Assembly (NCBI GenBank): GCA_019241915.1
Contig: JAFAWI010000566.1
Location: forward strand, 1 to 5,283
DNA from: Alphaproteobacteria bacterium
GTDB taxonomy: Bacteria; Pseudomonadota; Alphaproteobacteria; ATCC43930; CGMCC-115725
Direction of reading: 5' to 3'
Length of the DNA: 5,283 nucleotides
This document shows, piece after piece, positions 1 to 5,283 of this stretch. The notes beneath the pieces were generated by a model. It was not told the DNA's origin, ran no database searches, and saw only the letters and a program-made list of their open reading frames with translations. The position numbers and the translations under genes are program-made. Positions within the stretch are counted from its first letter, which is position 1. Every line of letters begins with the position of its first letter.

Positions 1-217
1 TTGTGCACAAGCACATCTCGCCGGCCGAGACCTAACCGAAATGGGCTTAACCAGTTGATTTGTTACGTGCCGTTAACAATCGAGGAGCGGAACATCTATC
101 TGTTTCAATCGCTTAGATGGAATGCCGCTTATTGGCGCGCAATCGCAGACATCTTTGCGTCCGATGTTGCGAAGCTCGCGCAGAACTTCCTTTTCGACAG
201 AGTTATCCCCAGATGGG
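1..217. other. Leader / intergenic region upstream of uvrC, no supported gene
   Basis: No gene is supported here. G+C is 110 of 217 bases (about 51%), clearly below the coding part of the window, as expected for an intergenic regulatory stretch. A plus-strand frame is open from the window edge to a TAG at 241-243. Its third codon positions are only about half G or C, unlike the strongly GC-biased genes downstream, and its translation resembles no family I recognise. It could still be the tail of an atypical gene entering from the left. The stretch presumably holds the uvrC promoter, but I could not find a convincing -35/-10 pair. Short motifs present are a perfect 10-bp palindrome TTGTGCACAA at 1-10, a CATCTA...TAGATG inverted repeat (93-98 and 114-119), and an inverted repeat running into the uvrC start (203-221). 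Confidence 0.6.
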
Positions 218-221
218 ATGA
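203..221 (+). repeat. Short inverted repeat overlapping the proposed uvrC start
   Basis: The sequence TTATCCC-CAGAT-GGGATGA reads as two 7-base arms (203-209 and 215-221) around a 5-base loop, with one G-U pair if folded as RNA. The right arm contains the ATG at 218 and the GGGA that would serve as a weak ribosome-binding site for the alternative ATG at 224. The left arm with its flank (203-211, TTATCCCCA) is one base away from the DnaA-box consensus TTATCCACA. The repeat is directly visible. Any function, whether translational control, protein binding or none, is inference, and a repeat this short can arise by chance. Confidence 0.35.
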
Positions 222-2287
222 AAATGCCCCACGTCTCGGATAGCGCCGGCGAACTGGCGAAAGTGCTGCCCGATTCGGCCGCGCGCCCGACCCGGTCTCG
301 CCGCCGGCCGGCGCCGGAAACCTTCGATCCGCGGCGCGGTCCCGCCGGGCTGGATGTTGCCGCCGACAACGCCGGCGAGGCGAAGACTGCGATCGCCGGC
401 AGCGGCGCGGCGAATGGTGTTGCCGTGCTGCGCGCTGCGTTAAAGAGCGTGCCCGAACGGCCTGGCGTCTACCGCATGCTCGACCGGAAGGGCGATGCAG
501 TCTATGTCGGCAAGGCACGCAACCTCAAGTCGCGCGTGCAGAACTACACCCACCTCGCGGGCCTATCGACACGGCTGCGCCGCATGGTGTCCGAGACGGC
601 AGCGCTGGAAATCGTCGTCACCGCGACCGAAGCGGAAGCGCTGCTGCTCGAATGCAATATGATCAAGCGCTTGTTGCCCCGCTTTAATGTGCTGCTGCGC
701 GACGACAAGTCGTTCCCGCTGATTCACATCACGGCAGATCACGAGTTTCCGCAGCTGGCGAAACATCGCGGCGCCCGCTCCGGAGCCGGCGTTTACTTCG
801 GCCCCTTCGCGTCGGCGGGCGCGGTTAACCGAACGCTGATCACGCTGCAGAAGGCGTTCCTGCTGCGCTCGTGCAGTGACAGCGTCTTCGCCAACCGCAC
901 GCGGCCCTGCCTGTTGTTTCAGATCAAACGCTGCAGTGCGCCGTGCGTCGGCCGGATCAGCGGGTGCGACTACGCGGCGCTGATCGACGAGGCGAAGGGC
1001 TTTCTGTCCGGACGCCGGGCCGATGTGCAGGCGCGCCTCGCGCGCGACATGGAAGCGGCGTCGGCGGCGCTCGATTTCGAGGCGGCGGCGCTGTTGCGCG
1101 ACCGTATCCGGGCACTGTCGATGGTGCAGGGGCACCAGGATATTTATACGCCGGGGGTCGACGATGCCGATGTCATCGTCGCACATCAGGCCGGCGGCCA
1201 TACCTGCATCCAGGTGTTCTTTTTCCGCGGTGCGCAGAATTGGGGCAACCGGGCTTATTTCCCGAGCCACGACCGGCAGCTTGCGGTCGAGGAGGTGCTG
1301 ACCAGCTTTGTCGGCCAGTTCTACGACAATCGGCCAAAGCCGCCTTGCGTGCTGCTCAGCCACCGGCTGGTCGAACAGGAGCTGGTTGAAGAGGCGCTGT
1401 CGCTCGGCGGGCGCAAGGTGACGCTTGCCGTACCGCAGCGCGGCAACAAAAGGAAACTGATCGATCGGATCGCCGCCGCGGCGCGCGAAGCGCTGGGGCG
1501 GCGCCTGGCCGAGAGCAGCACGCAGCGCCAGCTGCTCGACGGCGTCGCCGCTGCGTTCGGCCTGCCGGCGCCGCTCACCCGCATCGAGGTCTACGACAAC
1601 AGCCACATCCAGGGCGCCAACGCCGTCGGCGCCATGATTGTCGCCGGACCCGAGGGGCTGGTGAAAAACCAGTACCGCAAGTTCACCATTCGCGGTGCGC
1701 GCCTCTCGACGGGTGAAGGCGCCGCAGCCCCGGAACGGCAAGCGCTGGGCGGCGATGACTATGCGATGATGCGCGAAGTCCTGCTCCGGCGGTTTGCACG
1801 GGCCATCAAGGAAGACCCCGATCGCACCGGCGGCGCCTGGCCGGACCTGGTGCTGATCGATGGCGGCCGCGGTCAGCTGGGCGCCGCACAAGGGGTGCTC
1901 GACGAGCTGGGAATCGGCGACGTGCCGCTTGTCGGTATCGCCAAGGGTTTCGACCGCAACGCCGGGCGCGAGCGCTTTTTTGTGCCGGGCCGCCCCTCAT
2001 TTTCGCTCGAGCCGCGCGATCCGGTGCTGTACTTCCTGCAGCGCCTGCGCGACGAAGCGCACCGCTTCGCGATCGGAACCTACCGGGCGCGGCATGCCAA
2101 ATCGCTGGGCCGGTCGCCGCTCGACGAGATCGCCGGCATCGGGGCGCGGCGCAAGCAGGCGCTGCTGCACCATTTCGGCTCGGCGCGCACCGTCGCCCGC
2201 GCCGGCCTCGCCGAGATCGAGCGGGTGCCGGGCATCAGCAAAACGGTCGCAAAAAAGGTTTATGACCATTTTCATGCGGGTGGCTAA
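218..2287 (+). CDS. uvrC: UvrABC excinuclease subunit C
   Basis: UvrC makes both incisions around a DNA lesion after UvrA/UvrB damage recognition in cytoplasmic nucleotide excision repair. From ATG 218 the protein is 689 residues; E. coli UvrC is about 610. Residues 1 to about 70 are a low-complexity Arg/Ala/Pro-rich extension. The GIY-YIG nuclease domain follows (GVY at 83-85, Y96, R106, E145, N157, matching the catalytic set known from Thermotoga UvrC). Four cysteines (C219, C231, C239, C243) have the E. coli spacing. The UVR domain that contacts UvrB is at about 269-304. The RNase H-like 5' nuclease domain has D460 (VYDNSH), D548 (LIDGGRGQL) and H615 (RDEAHRF). The C-terminal tandem helix-hairpin-helix region is at about 634-685. 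All key residues are present and the frame is intact. The start is uncertain: ATG 218 and ATG 224 both lack a strong ribosome-binding site, although GGGA at 215-218 suits 224, and GTG codons at 263 and 425 are also in frame. Confidence 0.97.
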   Translation: MKMPHVSDSAGELAKVLPDSAARPTRSRRRPAPETFDPRRGPAGLDVAADNAGEAKTAIAGSGAANGVAVLRAALKSVPERPGVYRMLDRKGDAVYVGKARNLKSRVQNYTHLAGLSTRLRRMVSETAALEIVVTATEAEALLLECNMIKRLLPRFNVLLRDDKSFPLIHITADHEFPQLAKHRGARSGAGVYFGPFASAGAVNRTLITLQKAFLLRSCSDSVFANRTRPCLLFQIKRCSAPCVGRISGCDYAALIDEAKGFLSGRRADVQARLARDMEAASAALDFEAAALLRDRIRALSMVQGHQDIYTPGVDDADVIVAHQAGGHTCIQVFFFRGAQNWGNRAYFPSHDRQLAVEEVLTSFVGQFYDNRPKPPCVLLSHRLVEQELVEEALSLGGRKVTLAVPQRGNKRKLIDRIAAAAREALGRRLAESSTQRQLLDGVAAAFGLPAPLTRIEVYDNSHIQGANAVGAMIVAGPEGLVKNQYRKFTIRGARLSTGEGAAAPERQALGGDDYAMMREVLLRRFARAIKEDPDRTGGAWPDLVLIDGGRGQLGAAQGVLDELGIGDVPLVGIAKGFDRNAGRERFFVPGRPSFSLEPRDPVLYFLQRLRDEAHRFAIGTYRARHAKSLGRSPLDEIAGIGARRKQALLHHFGSARTVARAGLAEIERVPGISKTVAKKVYDHFHAGG

Positions 2288-2319
2288 GATCGTCTGCCGC
2301 CTGCCGGCCCCAGGTGCCC

Positions 2320-2323
2320 GGAG
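2320..2323 (+). promoter_or_regulatory. Ribosome-binding site of pgsA, fixes the GTG start
   Basis: GGAG lies 6 bases before the GTG at 2330. This supports a GTG start, which also gives the expected PgsA N-terminus (MPLTSLPNLLTLSRI). The 42-bp gap after the uvrC stop shows no hairpin followed by a T-run, so nothing visible ends transcription between uvrC and pgsA. Confidence 0.7.
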
Positions 2324-2329
2324 ACAACC

Positions 2330-2929
2330 GTGCCGCTGACCAGCCTGCCCAATCTGCTGACGCTGTCGCGCATCCTCGTGATTCCGCTGGTGGTGGGGAC
2401 GTTTTACGTCGAGGGCGACGCTGCGCGTTGGTTCTGCTGCGCTCTGTTTTCGGCGGCCGGCCTCACCGATTGGCTCGACGGACATTTTGCGCGGCGCTGG
2501 GAGCAGCAATCGGAACTGGGGCGGTTTCTCGACCCGATCGCCGACAAGTTGCTGGTCTCGGCAACGCTGTTCATGTTGACCGCGACCGACCGGTTGTCGA
2601 GCCGCGCCCTGTTGCCCGCGCTGGTCATTCTGTGCCGCGAAATTCTGGTCTCGGGGCTGCGCGAGTATTTGGCCGGGCTGCGGGTCGGGATGCCGGTTTC
2701 GCGCCTGGCGAAATGGAAAACCGCGATCCAGATGGTGGCGATCGGCGTGCTGATCGTCGGCGAAGCGGGCTGGCACCTCATCCCGGTGGTCGCAATCGGC
2801 GAGACGCTGCTGTGGCTGGCGGCGCTGCTGACATTGGTGACCGGTTACGACTACCTGCGCGCGGGGCTGTCGCACATCGCGCGGCCGCGGCGGTCCGCCG
2901 CCGCCGGCAAGACACAGCGTCTCGCGTGA
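2330..2929 (+). CDS. pgsA: CDP-diacylglycerol--glycerol-3-phosphate 3-phosphatidyltransferase (phosphatidylglycerophosphate synthase)
   Basis: This inner-membrane enzyme joins CDP-diacylglycerol and glycerol-3-phosphate to give phosphatidylglycerophosphate and CMP, the committed step to phosphatidylglycerol and cardiolipin. The 199-residue protein has the family's usual length. The complete CDP-alcohol phosphatidyltransferase signature D-x2-DG-x2-AR-x8-G-x3-D-x3-D is present, with acidic residues D47, D50, D68 and D72 that bind metal and position the nucleophile. PgsA-type flanks are also seen: NLLTLSRI at 8-15 and REILVSGLREYLAG at 103-116, which favour PgsA over the phosphatidylserine or cardiolipin synthases of the superfamily. 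Hydrophobic segments at roughly 12-26, 33-45, 71-84, 92-108, 132-145 and 152-171 suggest about six membrane helices, and the tail (about 183-199) is short and basic. The start is GTG with a good ribosome-binding site. The stop lies 4 bp before mobB, indicating cotranscription with the cofactor genes without implying a shared pathway. Confidence 0.95.
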   Translation: MPLTSLPNLLTLSRILVIPLVVGTFYVEGDAARWFCCALFSAAGLTDWLDGHFARRWEQQSELGRFLDPIADKLLVSATLFMLTATDRLSSRALLPALVILCREILVSGLREYLAGLRVGMPVSRLAKWKTAIQMVAIGVLIVGEAGWHLIPVVAIGETLLWLAALLTLVTGYDYLRAGLSHIARPRRSAAAGKTQRLA

Positions 2930-2933
2930 TGGC

Positions 2934-3440
2934 ATGCGCGTCTTCGGGCTCGCCGGCTGGAGCGGCAGCGGCAAGACGACGCTGCTGACCAAGCTGATCC
3001 CGGAGCTCGTCGGCCGCGGCCTCACGGTTTCGACGATCAAACACGCGCACCATGAATTCGACATCGACAAGCCGGGCAAGGATTCGTGGCTTCACCGGCA
3101 GGCCGGCGCCAGCGAGGTGATGGTTGCCTCGTCGCGCCGCTTTGCGCTGATGCACGAGCTGCGCGGCGCGCCGGAACCCGCGCTCGACGCGCTGACCGCG
3201 CGGATGGCCCCGGTCGATCTGCTGCTCGTCGAAGGCTTTAAGGCGCACCCGCACCCCAAGCTCGAAGTCCACCGGCCTTCTGTCGGAAAGCCGTTCCTCT
3301 ATCCGGGCGACGCGCATATCGTCGCGATCGCCGCGGACGAGCCGCTGACAGCGCCATTGCCGGTGCTGGACCTTGCCGATGCCGCGGCGATCGCCGATTT
3401 CATACTCGGCGACAACGGATCTGGCGCATGGCGCAACTGA
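2934..3440 (+). CDS. mobB: Molybdopterin-guanine dinucleotide biosynthesis accessory protein MobB
   Basis: MobB is a small cytoplasmic GTP-binding P-loop protein. It associates with MobA and is thought to aid the attachment of GMP to molybdopterin, making the bis-MGD cofactor of DMSO-reductase-family enzymes; its exact role is not settled. The protein has 168 residues (E. coli MobB is about 175). A Walker A loop GWSGSGKT is at 8-15. The MobB-typical block DIDKPGKDSWLHRQAGA is at 43-59. The Walker B-like strand DLLLVEGFK is at 95-103, followed by PKLEVHR (108-114). The ATG starts 4 bp after the pgsA stop and has no clear ribosome-binding site, which suggests translational coupling. An ATG at 2929, overlapping the pgsA stop, is in a different frame and does not encode this protein. 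The 3' end overlaps moeA by 13 bp. mobA, the usual partner, is not in the window. Confidence 0.94.
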   Translation: MRVFGLAGWSGSGKTTLLTKLIPELVGRGLTVSTIKHAHHEFDIDKPGKDSWLHRQAGASEVMVASSRRFALMHELRGAPEPALDALTARMAPVDLLLVEGFKAHPHPKLEVHRPSVGKPFLYPGDAHIVAIAADEPLTAPLPVLDLADAAAIADFILGDNGSGAWRN

Positions 3441-4681
3441 GCGACGACTGTTTTGCCTTTGGCGGCGCGCTGCTGAGCGTCGATGCGGCGTTGGCCCTGA
3501 TCGCGGAACGCATCAGCGTGGTCGTCGAAACCGAGACCGTACCGCTCGCCGATGCCGCCGGGCGGGTGCTGGCGTGCGACCTTGTCGCTGACATGGACGT
3601 GCCGCCGCACCCCAACAGCGCGGTCGATGGCTACGCGATCGTTCACGCCGATTTGCTGCCCGATCGCGCGACGGTGCTGCCGGTCGGCGGCTGCGCCGCG
3701 GCCGGGCACCCGCTCGGCCGTCCGATCGAGCGCGGCGAGGCGATACGCATCTTCACCGGCGCCCCGATGCCCGAGGGCGCCGACACGGTAATGATGCAGG
3801 AGGACTGCGTCCTTGCCGACGGGAAGGTCACGCTGCAGCCCGGCATCAAGTGCGGCGGCAACCGCCGCCATGCCGGCGAGGATGTCGAGCAGGGCTCCGT
3901 CGCGCTGCCCGCCGGCCGCCGGCTGAGACCGGCCGATCTCGGGCTGGCGGCAGCGCTCGGTCGCCACCGGCTGGCGGTCTACCGGCGGCTGCGCGTGGCC
4001 TTGCTCTCGACCGGGGACGAGGTGCGTGAGCCCGGCACGCCGTTGCCGCCCGGCGCCATCTACGACGCCAACCGGATCATGCTCGCTTCGCTGCTGCGCG
4101 GGCTGGGCTGCCGGGTCGATGACCTCGGCATTCGCCCGGACCGCGAGGCCGCGCTCGCCGAGACGCTCACCGCGGCGGCCGCCGAGCACGATCTGATCGT
4201 CACCTCGGGCGGTGTCTCGACCGGTGAGGAAGATCATGTCCGCGCCGCGATTGAAAAGCTGGGGCGGCTCGATTTTTGGCGGCTGGCGATCAAGCCGGGG
4301 CGGCCGGTCGCACTCGGCAAAATCAACGGTATCCCGCTGATCGGCCTGCCGGGCAACCCGGTCGCCGCGGCGCTGACCTTTGCCGTCCTCGGACGACCGC
4401 TGATCGAGCGCCTCGCCGGCGCAAGCGGGGAGCCCTCCACGCTGTTCCCGGTGCGCGCCGGCTTCTCCTACAAGAAGCGGCCCGGGCGCCGCGAGTACGT
4501 GCGCGCGACCCTGGAGCGCGACGGCGACTGTCTTGTGGCGCAGAAGTACCCGAAAGACGGTGCCGGCATCCTGTCCTCGATCGTGCGCACCGAAGGCTTC
4601 GTCATTGTTCCTGACGAACGCGCCGGTGTGCATCGCGGCGATGCGGTCGATTTCATGCCGTATACCGGGATCCTCGTGTAA
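3428..4681 (+). CDS. moeA: Molybdopterin molybdenumtransferase MoeA
   Basis: MoeA inserts molybdenum from molybdate into adenylated molybdopterin, giving the molybdenum cofactor and releasing AMP, in the cytoplasm. The 417-residue protein is close to E. coli MoeA (about 411). Visible motifs in order are NSAVDGYA (63-70, with the conserved Asp at 67), RIFTGAPMPEGADTVMMQED (107-126), GGNRRHAGED (143-152), STGDEVREPG (194-203), YDANR (212-216), the MogA/MoaB-like pterin-binding signature TSGGVSTGEEDH (259-270), KPGRPVALG (289-297), GLPGNPVAA (306-314) and the C-terminal domain with KDGAGILSS (376-384). E198, D238 and D269 appear to match acidic active-site positions studied in E. coli, assigned by motif position rather than alignment. 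A weak GGA (3417-3419) lies 8 bases before the ATG. The start lies inside mobB, and moaD follows 4 bp after the stop. The gene is intact with no missing motif. Some annotations call the same family Glp. Confidence 0.96.
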   Translation: MAQLSDDCFAFGGALLSVDAALALIAERISVVVETETVPLADAAGRVLACDLVADMDVPPHPNSAVDGYAIVHADLLPDRATVLPVGGCAAAGHPLGRPIERGEAIRIFTGAPMPEGADTVMMQEDCVLADGKVTLQPGIKCGGNRRHAGEDVEQGSVALPAGRRLRPADLGLAAALGRHRLAVYRRLRVALLSTGDEVREPGTPLPPGAIYDANRIMLASLLRGLGCRVDDLGIRPDREAALAETLTAAAAEHDLIVTSGGVSTGEEDHVRAAIEKLGRLDFWRLAIKPGRPVALGKINGIPLIGLPGNPVAAALTFAVLGRPLIERLAGASGEPSTLFPVRAGFSYKKRPGRREYVRATLERDGDCLVAQKYPKDGAGILSSIVRTEGFVIVPDERAGVHRGDAVDFMPYTGILV

Positions 4682-4685
4682 AGCG

Positions 4686-4937
4686 ATGCGGCTGCTTTAT
4701 TTCGCGTGGCTTCGCGGCAAAATCGGCAAGGCAGAGGAGGAATTTGCCGTGCCGCCGCAGGTTTCTGACGTTAAATCGTTGCTGGTGTTTCTAAAAGCGC
4801 GTGGGCCCGGTTACGCGGAGGCGCTCAAGGAACTGGCAGCGGTGAGGGTGGCGGTGAACCAGGATTACGTCGGGCTCGACCATCCGGTTGGCGATGCGGA
4901 CGAGGTCGCCATCTTTCCGCCGGTAACGGGAGGATGA
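4686..4937 (+). CDS. moaD: Molybdopterin synthase sulfur-carrier subunit MoaD
   Basis: MoaD is the ubiquitin-fold small subunit of molybdopterin synthase. Its C-terminal glycine is adenylated by MoeB and converted to a thiocarboxylate, which supplies the dithiolene sulfurs to cyclic pyranopterin monophosphate in the MoaD2-MoaE2 complex. The 83-residue protein has the usual length. It begins with the beta-strand MRLLYFAWLRGKIGKAEEE, carries VRVAVNQDYVGLDHPVGDAD at 53-72, and ends in the required EVAIFPPVTGG with Gly82-Gly83. The ATG at 4686 is 4 bp after the moeA stop; no strong ribosome-binding site is visible, so coupling to moeA translation is likely. The frame stays open upstream to about 4533 inside moeA, but homology to MoaD begins only at 4686. 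A stretch around 4765-4798 is somewhat AT-richer than its neighbours (codons such as GTT, AAA, TTT, CTA). MoeB is not in the window. Confidence 0.95.
   Translation: MRLLYFAWLRGKIGKAEEEFAVPPQVSDVKSLLVFLKARGPGYAEALKELAAVRVAVNQDYVGLDHPVGDADEVAIFPPVTGG
4928..4934 (+). promoter_or_regulatory. moaE ribosome-binding site built from the moaD Gly-Gly codons
   Basis: GGGAGGA sits 7 bases before the moaE ATG at 4942 and is the strongest Shine-Dalgarno match seen in the window. It is made from the last base of the Thr81 codon plus the two consecutive GGA codons for the essential C-terminal Gly82-Gly83 of MoaD, immediately before its TGA. It fixes the moaE start and implies tight coupling of the two synthase subunits. 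Confidence 0.8.
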
Positions 4938-4941
4938 GACG

Positions 4942-5283
4942 ATGATCCGCGTCCAGCGCGAGGATTTCGATATCGGCGCCGAGCTCGAAAAACTCGCGGC
5001 AGGCAACCGGCGGATCGGCGGCGTCGCAAGCTTTATCGGCCTGGTCCGCGACATGGGTGGGGGCGCGAGCGTGCACGCGCTGACGCTCGAGCACTATCCC
5101 GGCATGACCGAGAAGAAGCTGGCCGAGATCGAGGCGGAGGCGAACCGGCGCTGGCCGCTTGACGCCTCGCTGATCATCCACCGCTACGGGCGGCTCGAAC
5201 CGGGCGACCGGATTGTGCTGGTGGCGACCGCATCCCCGCATCGCGAGGCCGCGCTCGCCGCGTGCCATTTCCTGATCGATTGG
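4942..5283 (+). CDS. moaE: Molybdopterin synthase catalytic subunit MoaE (partial, 3' end outside window)
   Basis: MoaE is the large catalytic subunit of molybdopterin synthase. It binds cyclic pyranopterin monophosphate and receives sulfur from the MoaD thiocarboxylate tail. The window holds the first 114 residues in one open frame with no stop. The family is about 150 residues, so about 35 are missing, including the C-terminal region that carries the catalytic lysines. Visible MoaE motifs are GGVASFIGLVRD (26-37), LEHYPGMTEKKL (49-60), IIHRYGRLEPGDRIVLV (78-94) and SPHREAALAACHFLIDW (98-114). H100-R101 correspond to the conserved His-Arg pair of the family by motif. The start is set by a strong ribosome-binding site, with a 4-bp gap after moaD. 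An ATG overlapping the moaD stop (4934) meets a TGA within four codons and is not the start. Whether the active-site lysines are intact cannot be judged here. Confidence 0.96.
   Translation, partial: MIRVQREDFDIGAELEKLAAGNRRIGGVASFIGLVRDMGGGASVHALTLEHYPGMTEKKLAEIEAEANRRWPLDASLIIHRYGRLEPGDRIVLVATASPHREAALAACHFLIDW

Noticed and set aside
1..10. Perfect 10-bp palindrome TTGTGCACAA as a regulator operator.
   Set aside because: It is a single copy at the very edge of the window with the left flank unseen, so no regulator can be assigned.
47..77. CtrA-like half-site TTAACCAG and a GTTAAC palindrome.
   Set aside because: The second TTAA is not at the 7-base spacing of a full CtrA site, and single half-sites are common in AT-richer intergenic DNA.
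86..200. LexA (SOS) operator for uvrC of the alphaproteobacterial GAAC-N7-GAAC type.
   Set aside because: GAAC occurs at 90-93 and 183-186, but neither is followed at the right spacing by a second GAAC, and no GTTC-N7-GTTC is present.
73..369. Possible divergent 98-residue minus-strand gene upstream of and overlapping the uvrC 5' end.
   Set aside because: It would overlap about 150 bp of uvrC, resembles no known protein, and its composition is that of a shadow of the uvrC N-terminal extension.
563..1891. Long open frame (442 codons) on the minus strand opposite uvrC.
   Set aside because: It lies wholly antisense to a gene with complete catalytic motifs. Long antisense frames are expected in GC-rich coding DNA, and the translation resembles no protein family.
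2288..2329. Terminator between uvrC and pgsA.
   Set aside because: There is no stable hairpin followed by a T-run, so readthrough is more likely.
1997..3079. Minus-strand open frame (360 codons) spanning the uvrC end, pgsA and the mobB start.
   Set aside because: It crosses three well-supported plus-strand genes and has an Arg/Gln/Pro-rich shadow-type translation with no domain.
3299..4633. Long open frame (444 codons) on the minus strand opposite moeA.
   Set aside because: It is a mirror of moeA codon bias, with low-complexity Arg/Ala/Gly/Gln-rich translation and no recognisable motif.

Overview
The window is a compact, high-G+C (roughly two-thirds by eye), all plus-strand stretch of an alphaproteobacterial-type chromosome. 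The protein sequences resemble those of Rhodospirillales-like organisms, and uvrC-pgsA followed by moaD-moaE is a familiar alphaproteobacterial order. The taxonomic call is inference from sequence flavour and gene order, not from a search.

Layout: positions 1-217 form a leader with no convincing gene. It is markedly less G+C-rich (110 of 217 bases, about 51%) than the genes. uvrC follows (218-2287, excision-repair nuclease), then after 42 bp pgsA (2330-2929, phosphatidylglycerophosphate synthase). Next comes a tight molybdenum-cofactor cluster: mobB (2934-3440, GTP-binding MGD accessory protein), moeA (3428-4681, molybdenum insertase, overlapping mobB by 13 bp), moaD (4686-4937, small subunit of molybdopterin synthase) and moaE (from 4942, large subunit, cut off by the window end). 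From pgsA onward every gap is 4 bp or an overlap, so pgsA-mobB-moeA-moaD-moaE is very probably one transcript; uvrC may head it.

How the genes work together: MoaD carries sulfur as a C-terminal Gly-Gly thiocarboxylate and MoaE uses it to make molybdopterin. MoeA inserts molybdenum into the adenylated intermediate. MobB is thought to help MobA make the guanine-dinucleotide form of the cofactor. MoaA, MoaC, MoeB, MogA/MoaB and MobA are not in the window. UvrC (DNA repair) and PgsA (membrane lipid synthesis) are housekeeping neighbours with no evident biochemical link to the cofactor pathway.

I found no mobile element, CRISPR array, RNA gene or plausible new defence or biosynthetic system. The points worth a second look are small: the long N-terminal extension of UvrC, a short inverted repeat over its start codon, and the way the moaD Gly-Gly codons double as the ribosome-binding site of moaE.
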